64,000 bases of DNA from Arsukibacterium sp. UBA5043 (GCA_002415085.1 DIBV01000017.1:237818-301817); one strand, 5' to 3'. Positions 27,913 to 37,272 are shown, counted from the stretch's first letter. A program made the numbers and translations. The notes: a model not told the origin generated them from the sequence alone.

Positions 27913-28817
27913 CAGCGTCGCTGGCATCTCTTCAACAAGCAGCGCAGCAGCAACTGCAAGTCAGTACCCTGCTGCACAGCACTATCAGCAGTGCAGCGTT
28001 GCAGCAACTGCAATGTCAGTGTTATGCGACGGCACCTTATCAATCTTATAATCAGCGGTCTGATTTACTTAATAGCGTAGCGACGTTGCCTGCACAATTT
28101 GGCTGTAGCAAAACTGAGCTGGCCAGATTACTGATGTTAAGCTTACTGGCGGAATTTTCATTGCAACAACTACCGCTGACTATCAGCAGCGAAATTAGCG
28201 ATAACTACCAGCGAAGTTTGCAGCGAATTTTTAAGCTTTGGTGCAGTGCCGATACCGCCAGCCCGCCAGAAACAGACGATAAGTTTCTGAAGGATATTGG
28301 TTTATTAACCGGCGCTCTGCTGCCCTGCACTGAGCGGGTGGTTGAGCCGTTTTCCGCTCTTCAGCGTTCATTACTGTATAGCGATGGCATAGCGCAGGCC
28401 GCTGGTTTTATTCGAGAATTAGTTGTAGCCCAAGGCAATAAGCCAGTGTGCCGGCTGCATATTCATTTGTCAGAAATAAATCAGTTAACCGCCGCTGGCT
28501 GGCGCCAGACCTGCCAGCAAGTTGCTAACTTGCTGCTGCTTAATCCACAATTAAAAGGGGTGGTTGGCGCCTGTTGGTTTTATGACCCCGCTATTGCTGC
28601 TATCAGTCCCAAACTGGCCTTTATCAGTGAACTGCTTAGCGAAATGCAGGCCAACTGGTTTTTCTCACATAGCGAAGGTGAAAAAAGCGGTGCATTTAGC
28701 CGCTCTGCCAGCCGAAAACAGGCTTTTGAAAGTGGCCACTATCAGCCTAAAAACTATGTGGTGTTTATTCCCCGCAGCCGGCTGCTTGCCTGGTATAAGA
28801 GGCAGTCTGTGTTATGA
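27909..28817 (+). CDS. hypothetical protein, function unknown
   Basis: I do not recognise this 302-aa protein. It is soluble-looking, with no signal peptide or membrane segment, and is very rich in Gln, Leu and Ala at the N-terminus. The second half contains CRLHIHLSEINQLTAAGW, a short hydrophobic strand GVVGACWFYD, and a basic end YKRQSVL. It overlaps the flippase by 4 nt and the deacetylase by 4 nt, so it is translationally coupled and surely part of the polymer pathway. A role as an adaptor or sugar-modifying enzyme is possible, but nothing in the sequence shows it. Confidence 0.75.
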   Translation: MTASLASLQQAAQQQLQVSTLLHSTISSAALQQLQCQCYATAPYQSYNQRSDLLNSVATLPAQFGCSKTELARLLMLSLLAEFSLQQLPLTISSEISDNYQRSLQRIFKLWCSADTASPPETDDKFLKDIGLLTGALLPCTERVVEPFSALQRSLLYSDGIAQAAGFIRELVVAQGNKPVCRLHIHLSEINQLTAAGWRQTCQQVANLLLLNPQLKGVVGACWFYDPAIAAISPKLAFISELLSEMQANWFFSHSEGEKSGAFSRSASRKQAFESGHYQPKNYVVFIPRSRLLAWYKRQSVL

Positions 28818-29821
28818 AAATTTTTATTCTCTTAATATTTAAATGGCTTGGCTTTTTTTATCTGGCAAAAAAAATCACTGCCCGCCGGCCTCGTATTCTA
28901 TGTTATCACGGCATTTCTGTAGATGATGAACACCTGTTTTCGCCAGGGGTATTTATACGAAGCAGCACTTTTGCCAGACGGATGGCGCTGCTGGCTAAAT
29001 GGGGCTACAAGCCAGTATCGCTGGATGAACTGTACCGGCAAAATCAGGCCGGACAGTATAAAAAAAATACCCTGGTTATTACCATTGACGATGGCTGGGC
29101 TGCCATTGAGCAAGGCATGTTACCAGCACTTAAAAAACACAGCTTCAACGCCACGTTATATCTTTCCAGTTACTTTGTTATTAATCAGCGGCCGGTGTTT
29201 AAACTATCCTGTTATTATTTGTTCTGGAAGTATCAAGGACCTTTTACGCTGGCAAATAACAGTTGTTTAAAACCTTATACTACGCTCCCGCAGTTAACTA
29301 TTAACGACGTGCTCGCTCTGGCGACAGAACTGGGTTCAGCCTTTGAACAGCTGATTTTAACAGAGCTGGCTGCGTATTTTGGGGAAGACCTTGCCAGCTG
29401 GCTACAAAGCGGTAAATTAATGTTTCTTAACCCGGAAAAAGTAACCGCCCTGGCGGCGGGGGGGCTGGCAATTGAATTGCATACCCATCGCCATAAGTTC
29501 TCTGAACTTGACTTAACGGATGCACAAACCGAGTTGGTTAATAATCAGCGCTATATAACGCAATTAACCGGAAAAAAGGCGCAACATTTCTGCTTTCCGC
29601 GTGGAGAATATCAGCAACAACAGCTAGATTTGCTTGCACAGCAACAGCTGAAAACCGCCACAACCACTGAAAATGAGCTGATAAGCAAATACGATAATTT
29701 ACTGACCCTACCAAGGTTGATTGATAGTGATAAGGTAAGCAATCTGGAATTTGAAGCTGAACTGACAGGTGTAATGACATTATTGCGTTCAGCTGCGTCA
29801 CTGTTAAAACGAGGCGGATAA
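28814..29821 (+). CDS. polysaccharide deacetylase (NodB family)
   Basis: A 335-aa protein with an N-terminal hydrophobic segment (about 1-20), possibly a membrane anchor. The NodB motifs are RILCYHGIS, VITIDDGW (catalytic and metal Asp), HTHRHKFSEL (H-x3-H metal ligands) and CFPRGEY (substrate groove). A helical insert between motifs lengthens it. It is a second type of deacetylase, differing from the DUF3473 enzyme at 7882. A run of seven G occurs at 29458-29464 in the AAGGL codons. Confidence 0.88.
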   Translation: MKIFILLIFKWLGFFYLAKKITARRPRILCYHGISVDDEHLFSPGVFIRSSTFARRMALLAKWGYKPVSLDELYRQNQAGQYKKNTLVITIDDGWAAIEQGMLPALKKHSFNATLYLSSYFVINQRPVFKLSCYYLFWKYQGPFTLANNSCLKPYTTLPQLTINDVLALATELGSAFEQLILTELAAYFGEDLASWLQSGKLMFLNPEKVTALAAGGLAIELHTHRHKFSELDLTDAQTELVNNQRYITQLTGKKAQHFCFPRGEYQQQQLDLLAQQQLKTATTTENELISKYDNLLTLPRLIDSDKVSNLEFEAELTGVMTLLRSAASLLKRGG

Positions 29822-30921
29822 TGATAGCGGCCTATCTCAGCAGATTAAAAGACACCCTCGCCATGCTGAAAAAAGAAGCGCAACTTGCCAGCATATCTTT
29901 TTCAACAATGCTATGGCAAACCGGCCGGTTTTGCCTGAAAACCAGGCTGGGCCCGCGCTATTTTGTAGTAGCAGGTATGGCCCGGAAAAACTTTAAAGAA
30001 ACCGATAAATGGCAGCATATTTCAGCGAAAGAATATTATCAGGCACTGGATATTCTTAACCCACCGCTATATCGCAAGCTTACGCAGAACAAGCTATCAG
30101 AAAAAGCGCTATACCAGTTATTGCATATACCCACAGCGCCAATGCTTGGCTATTTTCACCCTATTAATGGGGTCACGAATTGCGGTGCCGCTCTGACGAC
30201 TAAAGATTCGCTGCAACTATTATTGCAGCAGCATAGTGGCAGCACGGTAATGGTAAAGCCACTGGAGGGTTTTGGTGGCACCGGTGTTATGGCCCTTGCC
30301 ATACGTCACGACGGTCAAACACTACAGCTGCAATCGGTTGCTGAGCAGCAATTATATAGGGCAGAACAACTAATAAGTGTCTATCAAGGCAATAACCAGC
30401 ACTCTGAGTTTATGCTGGAAACCTATATTCAGCAGTCTGCCCAGTTTGCCCGTTTTAACCCTTCCAGTTTAAATACCTTGCGGTTATGGGTGTTGGAAAC
30501 GGCGCCCAATCAGGCTGAAGTTATTGGCGGTTACCTGCGAATTGGCCGGGCTGGCAAGGTAATAGATAATGCCTCGGCCGGCGGTATTATGTGCCCGGTT
30601 GATTTGGCAACAGGCGAACTGCGGCCGGGATTAATTAAAAAAACACCACACCGTGATGATATTTGCCAGCATCCCGACCATGGCGCCCCCTTGGCCGGGG
30701 TTATATTAGAGGGATGGCCGCAGATTCAGCAGTTTGCCGAAAAGGTATTGTTAACTCTGCCGCACACCCGCTTTGCCGGGCTGGATATTACCATGGCCGG
30801 CCACGGGCCATTGTTAATTGAAGCAAATGTGGCGCCAGATAAAGACGGCGCTGCACACGGCAATATCCCATCAGTTAAATTACAACTCGCCGCAAGGAAG
30901 CACTATGTTAAGCACCATTAG
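29821..30921 (+). CDS. ATP-grasp protein, sugar-transfer-associated type
   Basis: A 366-aa cytoplasmic protein. The ATP-grasp core shows VMVKPLEGFGGTGVMAL (ATP-binding loop), FNPSSLNTLRLWVL, and the metal-binding end FAGLDITMAGHGPLLIEANV. The family is linked to carbohydrate loci and resembles alpha-L-glutamate ligases. It likely joins an amino acid or other amine to a carboxylate with ATP. TAATG stop/start overlap with the deacetylase. Its neighbour downstream is a paralogue. Confidence 0.85.
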   Translation: MIAAYLSRLKDTLAMLKKEAQLASISFSTMLWQTGRFCLKTRLGPRYFVVAGMARKNFKETDKWQHISAKEYYQALDILNPPLYRKLTQNKLSEKALYQLLHIPTAPMLGYFHPINGVTNCGAALTTKDSLQLLLQQHSGSTVMVKPLEGFGGTGVMALAIRHDGQTLQLQSVAEQQLYRAEQLISVYQGNNQHSEFMLETYIQQSAQFARFNPSSLNTLRLWVLETAPNQAEVIGGYLRIGRAGKVIDNASAGGIMCPVDLATGELRPGLIKKTPHRDDICQHPDHGAPLAGVILEGWPQIQQFAEKVLLTLPHTRFAGLDITMAGHGPLLIEANVAPDKDGAAHGNIPSVKLQLAARKHYVKHH

Positions 30922-31978
30922 CAATGCGATAAAAATGTCATGGCAACGGGCTAAAGATGAAAATGCCCTGTCATTTTCCCAACAATTGAAAGAAATGCTA
31001 ATACTGCAACTGAAAACCGGTTTTGGGCCGGGCAACTATCATAAATATTTGTTGTGGCAAAAAAATATGTCCTGGCAGCAAAAGCTGGGCTACTGGCATG
31101 ATCAGAAGTATTATCGCTTTTTAAATAAGGTAAACCCACTAAATTACCGGATGCTGGCACGCAATAAAGTAATGGCCAAAGCGATATTGAAGTTTTACAA
31201 CATACCCGACGCTGAATATCTTGGTTATTTATCAGCTGCCGGCGGATTTAAAGCAGATGGTTCGCCGTTAAATAGTGCAGAGCAATTAGCTGCTTTTTTA
31301 GAGCAGCGGCCAGACCTGGACAGGATCTGCTTTAAACCGGTAGATGGCTCTGGTGGTGAAGGCTTTTGTGCAATTGAAATAGACCGTTCTAACGACATTC
31401 TTTTTCGGGAGCTGGGTAAGTCGATGACTGTACCGATTGCCGATTTCCTGCGCCAGGCACTAAAAGTAGACCAGGGGTGTGACTACATTATTGAGAAATA
31501 TCTGCAGCAACACCCTGCTCTGGCCGCTTTTAACCCCAGCAGTTTAAATACCTTAAGGGTCTGGGTTGGTAAAGCGATCAACGGTACCCCGAAAATTATT
31601 GCGATATACCTAAGGGTTGGTCGGAGTGGTCAACTTATCGACAATAAAGCGGCTGGCGGCTTTGGCGTCTCTGTTGACATGGACAGCTTTAAAACTGCTA
31701 TGCTTTTACCACCCGACAACAACGACCATTGCTATGCTAGACATCCTGACAGTGGTGAAAATATGATTGACCGCCAACTGCCATTTCAGCAAGAGGTTAT
31801 CGCGCTGGCTGAGCGGGTTGTCAGTATTTTACCCAATACCCGTTTTGTTGGACTAGATATTGCTTTAACACCTGAGCGGCCTGTCATAATTGAGTTTAAT
31901 TTTGCCCCAACAGCCACTGGCACCACGAAAATGAATGCAAGCCATCAACAATTGCTGGGCTGGCTCAACCAGAGTTAA
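30905..31978 (+). CDS. second ATP-grasp protein, sugar-transfer-associated type
   Basis: A 357-aa paralogue of the preceding gene. It shares the ICFKPVDGSGGEGFCAIE loop, FNPSSLNTLRVWVG, IYLRVGRSGQLIDNKAAGG, and the metal site FVGLDIALTPERPVIIEFN. ATG 30905 is preceded by AAGGAAGC and overlaps the first gene by 17 nt; the longer frame upstream has no ribosome site. Both copies look complete, suggesting two consecutive ligations or two different acceptors. Confidence 0.85.
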   Translation: MLSTISNAIKMSWQRAKDENALSFSQQLKEMLILQLKTGFGPGNYHKYLLWQKNMSWQQKLGYWHDQKYYRFLNKVNPLNYRMLARNKVMAKAILKFYNIPDAEYLGYLSAAGGFKADGSPLNSAEQLAAFLEQRPDLDRICFKPVDGSGGEGFCAIEIDRSNDILFRELGKSMTVPIADFLRQALKVDQGCDYIIEKYLQQHPALAAFNPSSLNTLRVWVGKAINGTPKIIAIYLRVGRSGQLIDNKAAGGFGVSVDMDSFKTAMLLPPDNNDHCYARHPDSGENMIDRQLPFQQEVIALAERVVSILPNTRFVGLDIALTPERPVIIEFNFAPTATGTTKMNASHQQLLGWLNQS

Positions 31979-32120
31979 AAAAGTGCCTCCCAATAGTATA
32001 ATTTGAAATAGCTGAACCTGAGATATGCATCTTAGCAGCCTTTCCATAGGTTACTGTTGTCACCTCCTTGGGTTTGATGGTATTTTATTGGTGCAAAACT
32101 AACCGGATAGGAGGCAAGAC

Positions 32121-32822
32121 ATGGATTTTCTGCCCGAAAAAGCATTAGGGATATTATTAGTTGCTTTCAGCATACTCAGCAAACCGGCAATCGCAGAGAA
32201 TTTGGCTGGCAGTATTACAATAGACCGAAGCTGCTTTGAAATGGAGTGGAAGCGTGGAAAGCCCTTTGATTATTACCATCCAGAAACACGTGAATCTACC
32301 GGTACTTTCCGCGGGGGATTGCTCCATTTAGTGGAAAAATACCATTTTAATGATGATGTTCGTAATCTCGTTAAAGGTCTCAGCGGAGCGATGCCGGGTG
32401 ATATTCTGTTTGTATTAAATTCTATTCCAAATCATCCATCTGCGTTAGATGCTTATTCTCGTTATGCATATCAACTACAACACTCTGAGTTGTTCCGTAA
32501 AAAACAGGCTAGCGCAATGCTTTCGCATTCTGCAGATTGCTTATTTCTAAGAGCAAATGAAGTTTTCCCTAACAACCCCGAAACCTTGTTAGTTTGGGCA
32601 ATTCATCAGTTCCGGAATAAGCGCTTCAATGCTGCACAGCAGATTTTGGAACGAGCGGTAGCTATTGCGCCAGACTATGTCGAAGCACACTACAATTTAG
32701 GTCTGGTGTATGTTGAGTTAAATAATACAGAAGCTGCCCGAAAGCATGCAACTATTGCCTACGACGCGGGTTATCCGTTGATGGGCTTAAAGAATAAACT
32801 TGCTACTTTAGAACAAAAATAA
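32121..32822 (+). CDS. exported TPR-repeat protein
   Basis: A 233-aa protein with a signal peptide (cleavage near KPAIAEN) and two or more TPR units in the C-terminal half (PETLLVWAIHQFRNKRFNAA, then a consensus unit with YVEAHYNLGLVYVELNN in it). The N-terminal domain has CFEMEWKRGKPFDYYHPETRE, which I do not recognise. TAGGAGGC is a strong ribosome site. It is AT-richer than its neighbours and sits after a 142-nt gap, so it may start a new transcript. It probably scaffolds periplasmic assembly proteins. Confidence 0.78.
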   Translation: MDFLPEKALGILLVAFSILSKPAIAENLAGSITIDRSCFEMEWKRGKPFDYYHPETRESTGTFRGGLLHLVEKYHFNDDVRNLVKGLSGAMPGDILFVLNSIPNHPSALDAYSRYAYQLQHSELFRKKQASAMLSHSADCLFLRANEVFPNNPETLLVWAIHQFRNKRFNAAQQILERAVAIAPDYVEAHYNLGLVYVELNNTEAARKHATIAYDAGYPLMGLKNKLATLEQK

Positions 32823-32835
32823 CAAGGGAAGCGTG

Positions 32836-33831
32836 ATGTCGCATAAAGGATTGTTAATTACCGGTGGCTGTCTGCGCGCCAATGGTTTTGAATTGGGTGA
32901 AGGCAAGTACTATGGTAACGCCGGATTATTAAAACTGGATTTAACCAGCGGCCAGTTTAGCACCTTGCTAAGCAAGGCGGATGGTGGCAACAACTACCCG
33001 ACAGAAGACCCAAACCAGCAGTTTACAGCGGCTTGTTTAGATGGCGATACATTATGGCTGCCCACCGACACTGAGGTTTATCAGTACCAACTGCCAGAGC
33101 TTAAGCAGTTAAAATGCTTTTCTCACCCGTGCTTTCACAATATTCACTCAGTACATTTGATTGACAACGAGCTGGTAGTAACCTCTACCGGTATTGATAA
33201 TGTTGTTATTCTTTGCCCCGATACCGGTGATATTAAGCGCATTATTAATACTGAAGGTAAAGACCCGTGGCACAGATTTAACCCTGACACCGATTACCGG
33301 CTGGTTCATTCAACCCGACCGCATGACAGTCACCCAAATTATGTTTTCAAAATGGACAACAAACTCTGGGCAACAAGGTGCACTCATGATGATGCGGTAT
33401 GTCTTGACAATGTTGCGGACAGAATTGATGTTGCTCATCAGGATGCAATGAGTGTACACGATGGCATCTGGTGGCACGATAAACTGGTATTTACCCGAGT
33501 TGATGGTTATCTGGTTATTGTTGACCCGAAAACCCGTCAGGTTATTGATAAACATGACCCGTTTGCTAACGAACGTAACCGACCATTGGGCTGGTGTCGC
33601 GGTTTATTGGTCGACGGCGATATTTTTTATATCGGTTATTCAAAGCTCAGAAAAACCAAGCTGATGTCAAAATTAAAATTTCTGAGCCAGGGTAATTTTA
33701 AGTATATGGATGGCAACGAAGCATTAGTGGTTGCCTATGACATCAGTAAAAAGAAAGTCATTAACACCTATGCCATACCGGCAGGTATGTTAGATGCCAT
33801 TTATGGCATTTTGCCCTATAACTTTGTGTAA
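32836..33831 (+). CDS. hypothetical beta-propeller-like protein (DUF4915-like)
   Basis: A 331-aa protein without signal peptide, built of repeated short strands (GLLKLDLTSGQFSTLL, ELVVTSTGIDNVVILCPDTG, GYLVIVDPKTRQVIDKHDP) that suggest a beta propeller. It is unusually rich in His/Trp motifs: HNIHSVH, RPHDSHPN, VHDGIWWHD, GWCRGL. These resemble the DUF4915/TIGR03032 type, a guess from memory. ATG 32836 follows AGGGAA by five bases; a GTG lies three bases earlier. It starts 13 nt after the TPR gene, so the two form a pair. Function unknown. Confidence 0.72.
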   Translation: MSHKGLLITGGCLRANGFELGEGKYYGNAGLLKLDLTSGQFSTLLSKADGGNNYPTEDPNQQFTAACLDGDTLWLPTDTEVYQYQLPELKQLKCFSHPCFHNIHSVHLIDNELVVTSTGIDNVVILCPDTGDIKRIINTEGKDPWHRFNPDTDYRLVHSTRPHDSHPNYVFKMDNKLWATRCTHDDAVCLDNVADRIDVAHQDAMSVHDGIWWHDKLVFTRVDGYLVIVDPKTRQVIDKHDPFANERNRPLGWCRGLLVDGDIFYIGYSKLRKTKLMSKLKFLSQGNFKYMDGNEALVVAYDISKKKVINTYAIPAGMLDAIYGILPYNFV

Positions 33832-33895
33832 TTGGCCTGATGCACTACCATAGCCATATATTCATTTTCAGCAAAAGGATTGCAGGACAACAGCC

Positions 33896-35626
33896 ATGGA
33901 CACTCACGTTGTAATAGCCGTTACTGGTTGCCCGGAAGTTCGTATCGCCGCCCACCCTAAGCTGGACGTTGCCAAGAGCAATAATTTTGCTGTCGCACTG
34001 TTTGGCCGGGCCCGCTGGCAACAACAGCCTGCTACTGCCGGCAAATTACTGCAGTTATTGAACGAAACATCTGATTTTGCTGCGCTATATCAACAGTTAG
34101 CCGGCGACTTTTACCTTGTGATAGTTCAAAGCGGTAAACCGGTTTTGCTGGTAAATGACATTATGGGCGTACAGAGCTGCTTTTACGCTTTACAGCAACA
34201 AGTGCTTTATATCAGCCATGGCCTGAAACCGTTAAAACAGCTGGGGGTAACTTGTGCGCTGAATAATCAGGCCATTTATCACTATGTGTATTTTCACTGT
34301 ATTCCAGCGCCCGATACCATTTATCAGCAGGTATATAAACTAGAGCCAGCCAACCTTATTGCAGTAACTGCAACCAGCATTACCCCCGCAACGCTTTTAT
34401 ATAGCCCGGATTTTAAAGCAAGTGCGGCAACAGCCAACAAGTTGCAACAAGAATGCTTATCCGAATTAGAACAGGCAGTACAACACAATGTAGCACCAGA
34501 TTGTGGCGCCTTTTTAAGTGGTGGCCTCGATAGCTCTACTGTTGCCGGCATGCTTGCCAGACATCAGCAGCCAGCTTATACCTACTCTATTGGTTTTAAG
34601 GCAAAAGGCTATGACGAAACAGAGTATGCATTAATAACAGCAAAGCATTTTAATACCCGCCATCAGGTACATTATTTAACGCCTGAGCAAGCAGCTGACG
34701 CCTTTGTAAAAGTGGCGCAGTACTTTGATGAGCCGTTCGGCAACTCCTCGGCAATGGCGGCTTATTTTTGCGCCCGTTTTGCCAAGGACGATGGTCGCGA
34801 TGTGCTGCTGGCTGGCGATGGCGGTGATGAACTGTTCGCGGGAAATAGTCGCTACGCTAAGCAGAAAGTGTTTGAGGTGTTTGCCAATAGCCCCGAATTC
34901 TTGCAGTCACTTGCCAGAACCTTATTTGTAAAAACACCGCTGGCAAAGGTGCCCGGCTTTAAGAAAGTAGCAAGTTATATTCGTCAGGCTGATGAAAGAT
35001 TACCAATGCGGCTGCAGAACTATAACTTTATTAATCAGTTTGGCAGCACGGCGATTTTTACTGAATCATTTCTGGCAGACATAGATAAAGCAAGGCCAGA
35101 ACAATTACTGAAGCAGCGTTACGAGCAATGCCGCAGTGATGACCCTGTTGATAAAATGCTGTTTCTGGACTGGAAGTTCACGCTGGCCGATAACGATCTG
35201 GTAAAAGTGACTAAGATGTGTGAGCTGGCAGGGGTTGAAGTTCGTTACCCCTTGCTGGATAAATCATTGGTCGATTTCAGCTGTAAGGTTGCAGCCAGTA
35301 CCAAACTACCCGGCCAGAAACTCCGTGATTTTTATAAAAAAGTCTGTAAAGGCTTTTTGGCCGATGAAACCCTTAGCAAAGAAAAGCATGGTTTCGGCCT
35401 GCCTTTTGGGGTGTGGTTAACAGACAATGCGGAGCTGAAAGCGCTGGCACTAACGGCCCTGAATGCATTTCGGCAACGCAACATTGTTAAAGCCAGCTTA
35501 ATTGATGCAGCAATAGAAGCGCATACCAACAGCCATGCCAGTTACTATGGTGAGTTAATCTGGATATTAGTGGTATTGGAACTGTGGCTGCAAGCTGAAG
35601 AGCATGAGACTACTGCCGATGCATAA
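33896..35626 (+). CDS. asparagine-synthase-like protein lacking the glutaminase nucleophile
   Basis: A 576-aa homologue of AsnB. The synthetase half is intact, with the ATP loop FLSGGLDSST (residues 207-216), LAGDGGDELFAGNSRY and VRYPLLDKSLVDFS. The N-terminal half keeps the Ntn-like layout (ALFGRARWQQQ, FYLVIVQSGKPVLLVNDIMG) but the protein starts MDTHVV, not MCG, so Cys2 is missing. It cannot release ammonia from glutamine in the usual way and may use another amine or form an internal amide as beta-lactam synthetases do. It differs from the two intact paralogues at 12479 and 14380. Confidence 0.85.
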   Translation: MDTHVVIAVTGCPEVRIAAHPKLDVAKSNNFAVALFGRARWQQQPATAGKLLQLLNETSDFAALYQQLAGDFYLVIVQSGKPVLLVNDIMGVQSCFYALQQQVLYISHGLKPLKQLGVTCALNNQAIYHYVYFHCIPAPDTIYQQVYKLEPANLIAVTATSITPATLLYSPDFKASAATANKLQQECLSELEQAVQHNVAPDCGAFLSGGLDSSTVAGMLARHQQPAYTYSIGFKAKGYDETEYALITAKHFNTRHQVHYLTPEQAADAFVKVAQYFDEPFGNSSAMAAYFCARFAKDDGRDVLLAGDGGDELFAGNSRYAKQKVFEVFANSPEFLQSLARTLFVKTPLAKVPGFKKVASYIRQADERLPMRLQNYNFINQFGSTAIFTESFLADIDKARPEQLLKQRYEQCRSDDPVDKMLFLDWKFTLADNDLVKVTKMCELAGVEVRYPLLDKSLVDFSCKVAASTKLPGQKLRDFYKKVCKGFLADETLSKEKHGFGLPFGVWLTDNAELKALALTALNAFRQRNIVKASLIDAAIEAHTNSHASYYGELIWILVVLELWLQAEEHETTADA

Positions 35627-36560
35627 ATTACTTCAACTGGCCGGTAAACTGCTTAGCCGCAATAAACTGAGTATTCTTATCTATCACCAGGTGCTGGCCG
35701 AGCATGACCCAATGCGGCCCAGTGAGCCTACGGCAGAAGTGTTCGACTGGCATATGCGCCTGCTGCGACGTTACTTTACCCCCTTGTCACTGGATGACGC
35801 CTTGCACCACCTGCAGCACAATACCCTGCCGGCCAACGCCGTGTGTGTGACCTTTGATGATGGCTATCTGAATAATTTAACGGTCGCCCAGCCTATTTTG
35901 GCCAAATATAAGATTCCCGCTACGGTTTATATTGCAACTGGATTTAGCCAGGGCACGAATATGTGGAATGATCGGGTAATGCATCTGTTTGCAGATAAAG
36001 ATCGGCAGCAGATCAGTTTGCAGGGAAAGCTGATTAAGCTGGCAGATTGGCCGCAACGACGGCAATTAGCTCAGCAATGGTTGATGAAACTGAAGTATCT
36101 GCCTGTCGGACCACGGTTAGCAGAAGTTGAACAGTTTTATCAGGAGAATAACGTCTCGGAGCAAACATCATTAATGATGACACCGCTGCAGATCAAGCAA
36201 TTAGCTGATACCGGCGTTACTATTGGTGCTCATACAATCAACCATCCAATTTTAAAAGTATTGCCTGTGGCTGAGCAACAAACAGAGATAGTGCAAAGTA
36301 AGCAACAACTGGAACAGTGGGTTGGGCAACCTGTTAACCATTTTGCGTATCCTAACGGCGTTTTCGATCGGGATTTTGACGACACAGCAGTGAACATTGT
36401 CCAGCAAGTTGGTTTCAGTACGGCGGTGGCAACTGACTGGGGAGTGTCCGGCATGGCAAGCTCGCCGCACAAACTAAGACGCTTTACGCCATGGGACAGA
36501 ACAGCGCTGAAGTTTCATGCCCGCTTGATTGCAAATATGCGCCAGTCACAACCACTTTAG
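35604..36560 (+). CDS. polysaccharide deacetylase (NodB family)
   Basis: A 318-aa cytoplasmic-looking NodB enzyme with motifs ILIYHQVLAEHDP, CVTFDDGYLNN (catalytic Asp pair), GAHTINHPIL (H-x3-H) and HFAYPNG. It overlaps the asparagine-synthase-like gene by 23 nt; an internal ATG at 35619 would reduce this to 8 nt and cannot be excluded. It is the third deacetylase of the locus. The TFDDGY-type form with long N-terminal region resembles chitin-oligosaccharide and exosortase-linked deacetylases. Confidence 0.87.
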   Translation: MRLLPMHKLLQLAGKLLSRNKLSILIYHQVLAEHDPMRPSEPTAEVFDWHMRLLRRYFTPLSLDDALHHLQHNTLPANAVCVTFDDGYLNNLTVAQPILAKYKIPATVYIATGFSQGTNMWNDRVMHLFADKDRQQISLQGKLIKLADWPQRRQLAQQWLMKLKYLPVGPRLAEVEQFYQENNVSEQTSLMMTPLQIKQLADTGVTIGAHTINHPILKVLPVAEQQTEIVQSKQQLEQWVGQPVNHFAYPNGVFDRDFDDTAVNIVQQVGFSTAVATDWGVSGMASSPHKLRRFTPWDRTALKFHARLIANMRQSQPL

Positions 36561-36570
36561 GTAATCTTTG

Positions 36571-37272
36571 ATGCTGGCAAAAATAAAACAGACATATCAA
36601 GAATTGGGGGCGGTTGACACCCTGCTGTATTGTATTGATCAAGCCTTAACGAAACTGACCTTTAAACGACTGCTACTTCATAAGTACTATATTACCCGTC
36701 AGCCCGTGAGTGCGATTGCCAGTGTCCCGGCCACGAAAGCACTGGACATTGAGATTAAACAGTTGAACAGCGATGATCCTGCGCTTGCGTCGATGGACCG
36801 GCCAGCCAGCACTTTAAAACAACGTTACGCCAATGGCGGACATTGTTTTGCGGCATTTAAAAAAGGGCAGTTAGCCGGCAATTTGTGGCTTAATTTCGAT
36901 CAATATCAGGAAGATGAAGTACGCTGTCGTTATATTTTGCAGCCCAATGGTCATGCAGCATGGGACTATGACGTGTTTGTTATGCCTAAATTTCGTTTCT
37001 CATACGTGTTTGCCAAGCTTTGGGATAGCGCTAATCAACTGATGACAAGCCGCAATATTCGTTACGTTTACAGTAGAATAAATTACTACAATATTAGTTC
37101 GCTGCAATCTCATAAGCGACTGGGAAGCGCAGTATTCGGAACGGTTTATTTTATTAATATTGGGAGCGTGCAACTCATGTTCAGTCGCCATTTCCGGCCG
37201 TTCTTCAGGCTGAGTACTAACCAGGCTGAATTCCCGGCGTTATATATCAGTGATAACATCAACAATGAATAA
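36571..37272 (+). CDS. GNAT-type N-acetyltransferase-like protein
   Basis: A 233-aa soluble protein that looks like a GNAT acyltransferase. Expected secondary-structure blocks are present: GHCFAAFKKGQLAGNLWLNF (strands 2-4), WDYDVFVMPKFRFSYVFAKL (acetyl-CoA loop region) and YNISSLQSHKRLGSAVFG (last helix). The canonical R/Q-x-x-G-x-G/A loop is replaced by PKFRFSYV. The ATG at 36571 is used; a TTG lies just upstream. It probably acylates an amino sugar or amine on the repeat unit. Confidence 0.72.
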   Translation: MLAKIKQTYQELGAVDTLLYCIDQALTKLTFKRLLLHKYYITRQPVSAIASVPATKALDIEIKQLNSDDPALASMDRPASTLKQRYANGGHCFAAFKKGQLAGNLWLNFDQYQEDEVRCRYILQPNGHAAWDYDVFVMPKFRFSYVFAKLWDSANQLMTSRNIRYVYSRINYYNISSLQSHKRLGSAVFGTVYFINIGSVQLMFSRHFRPFFRLSTNQAEFPALYISDNINNE

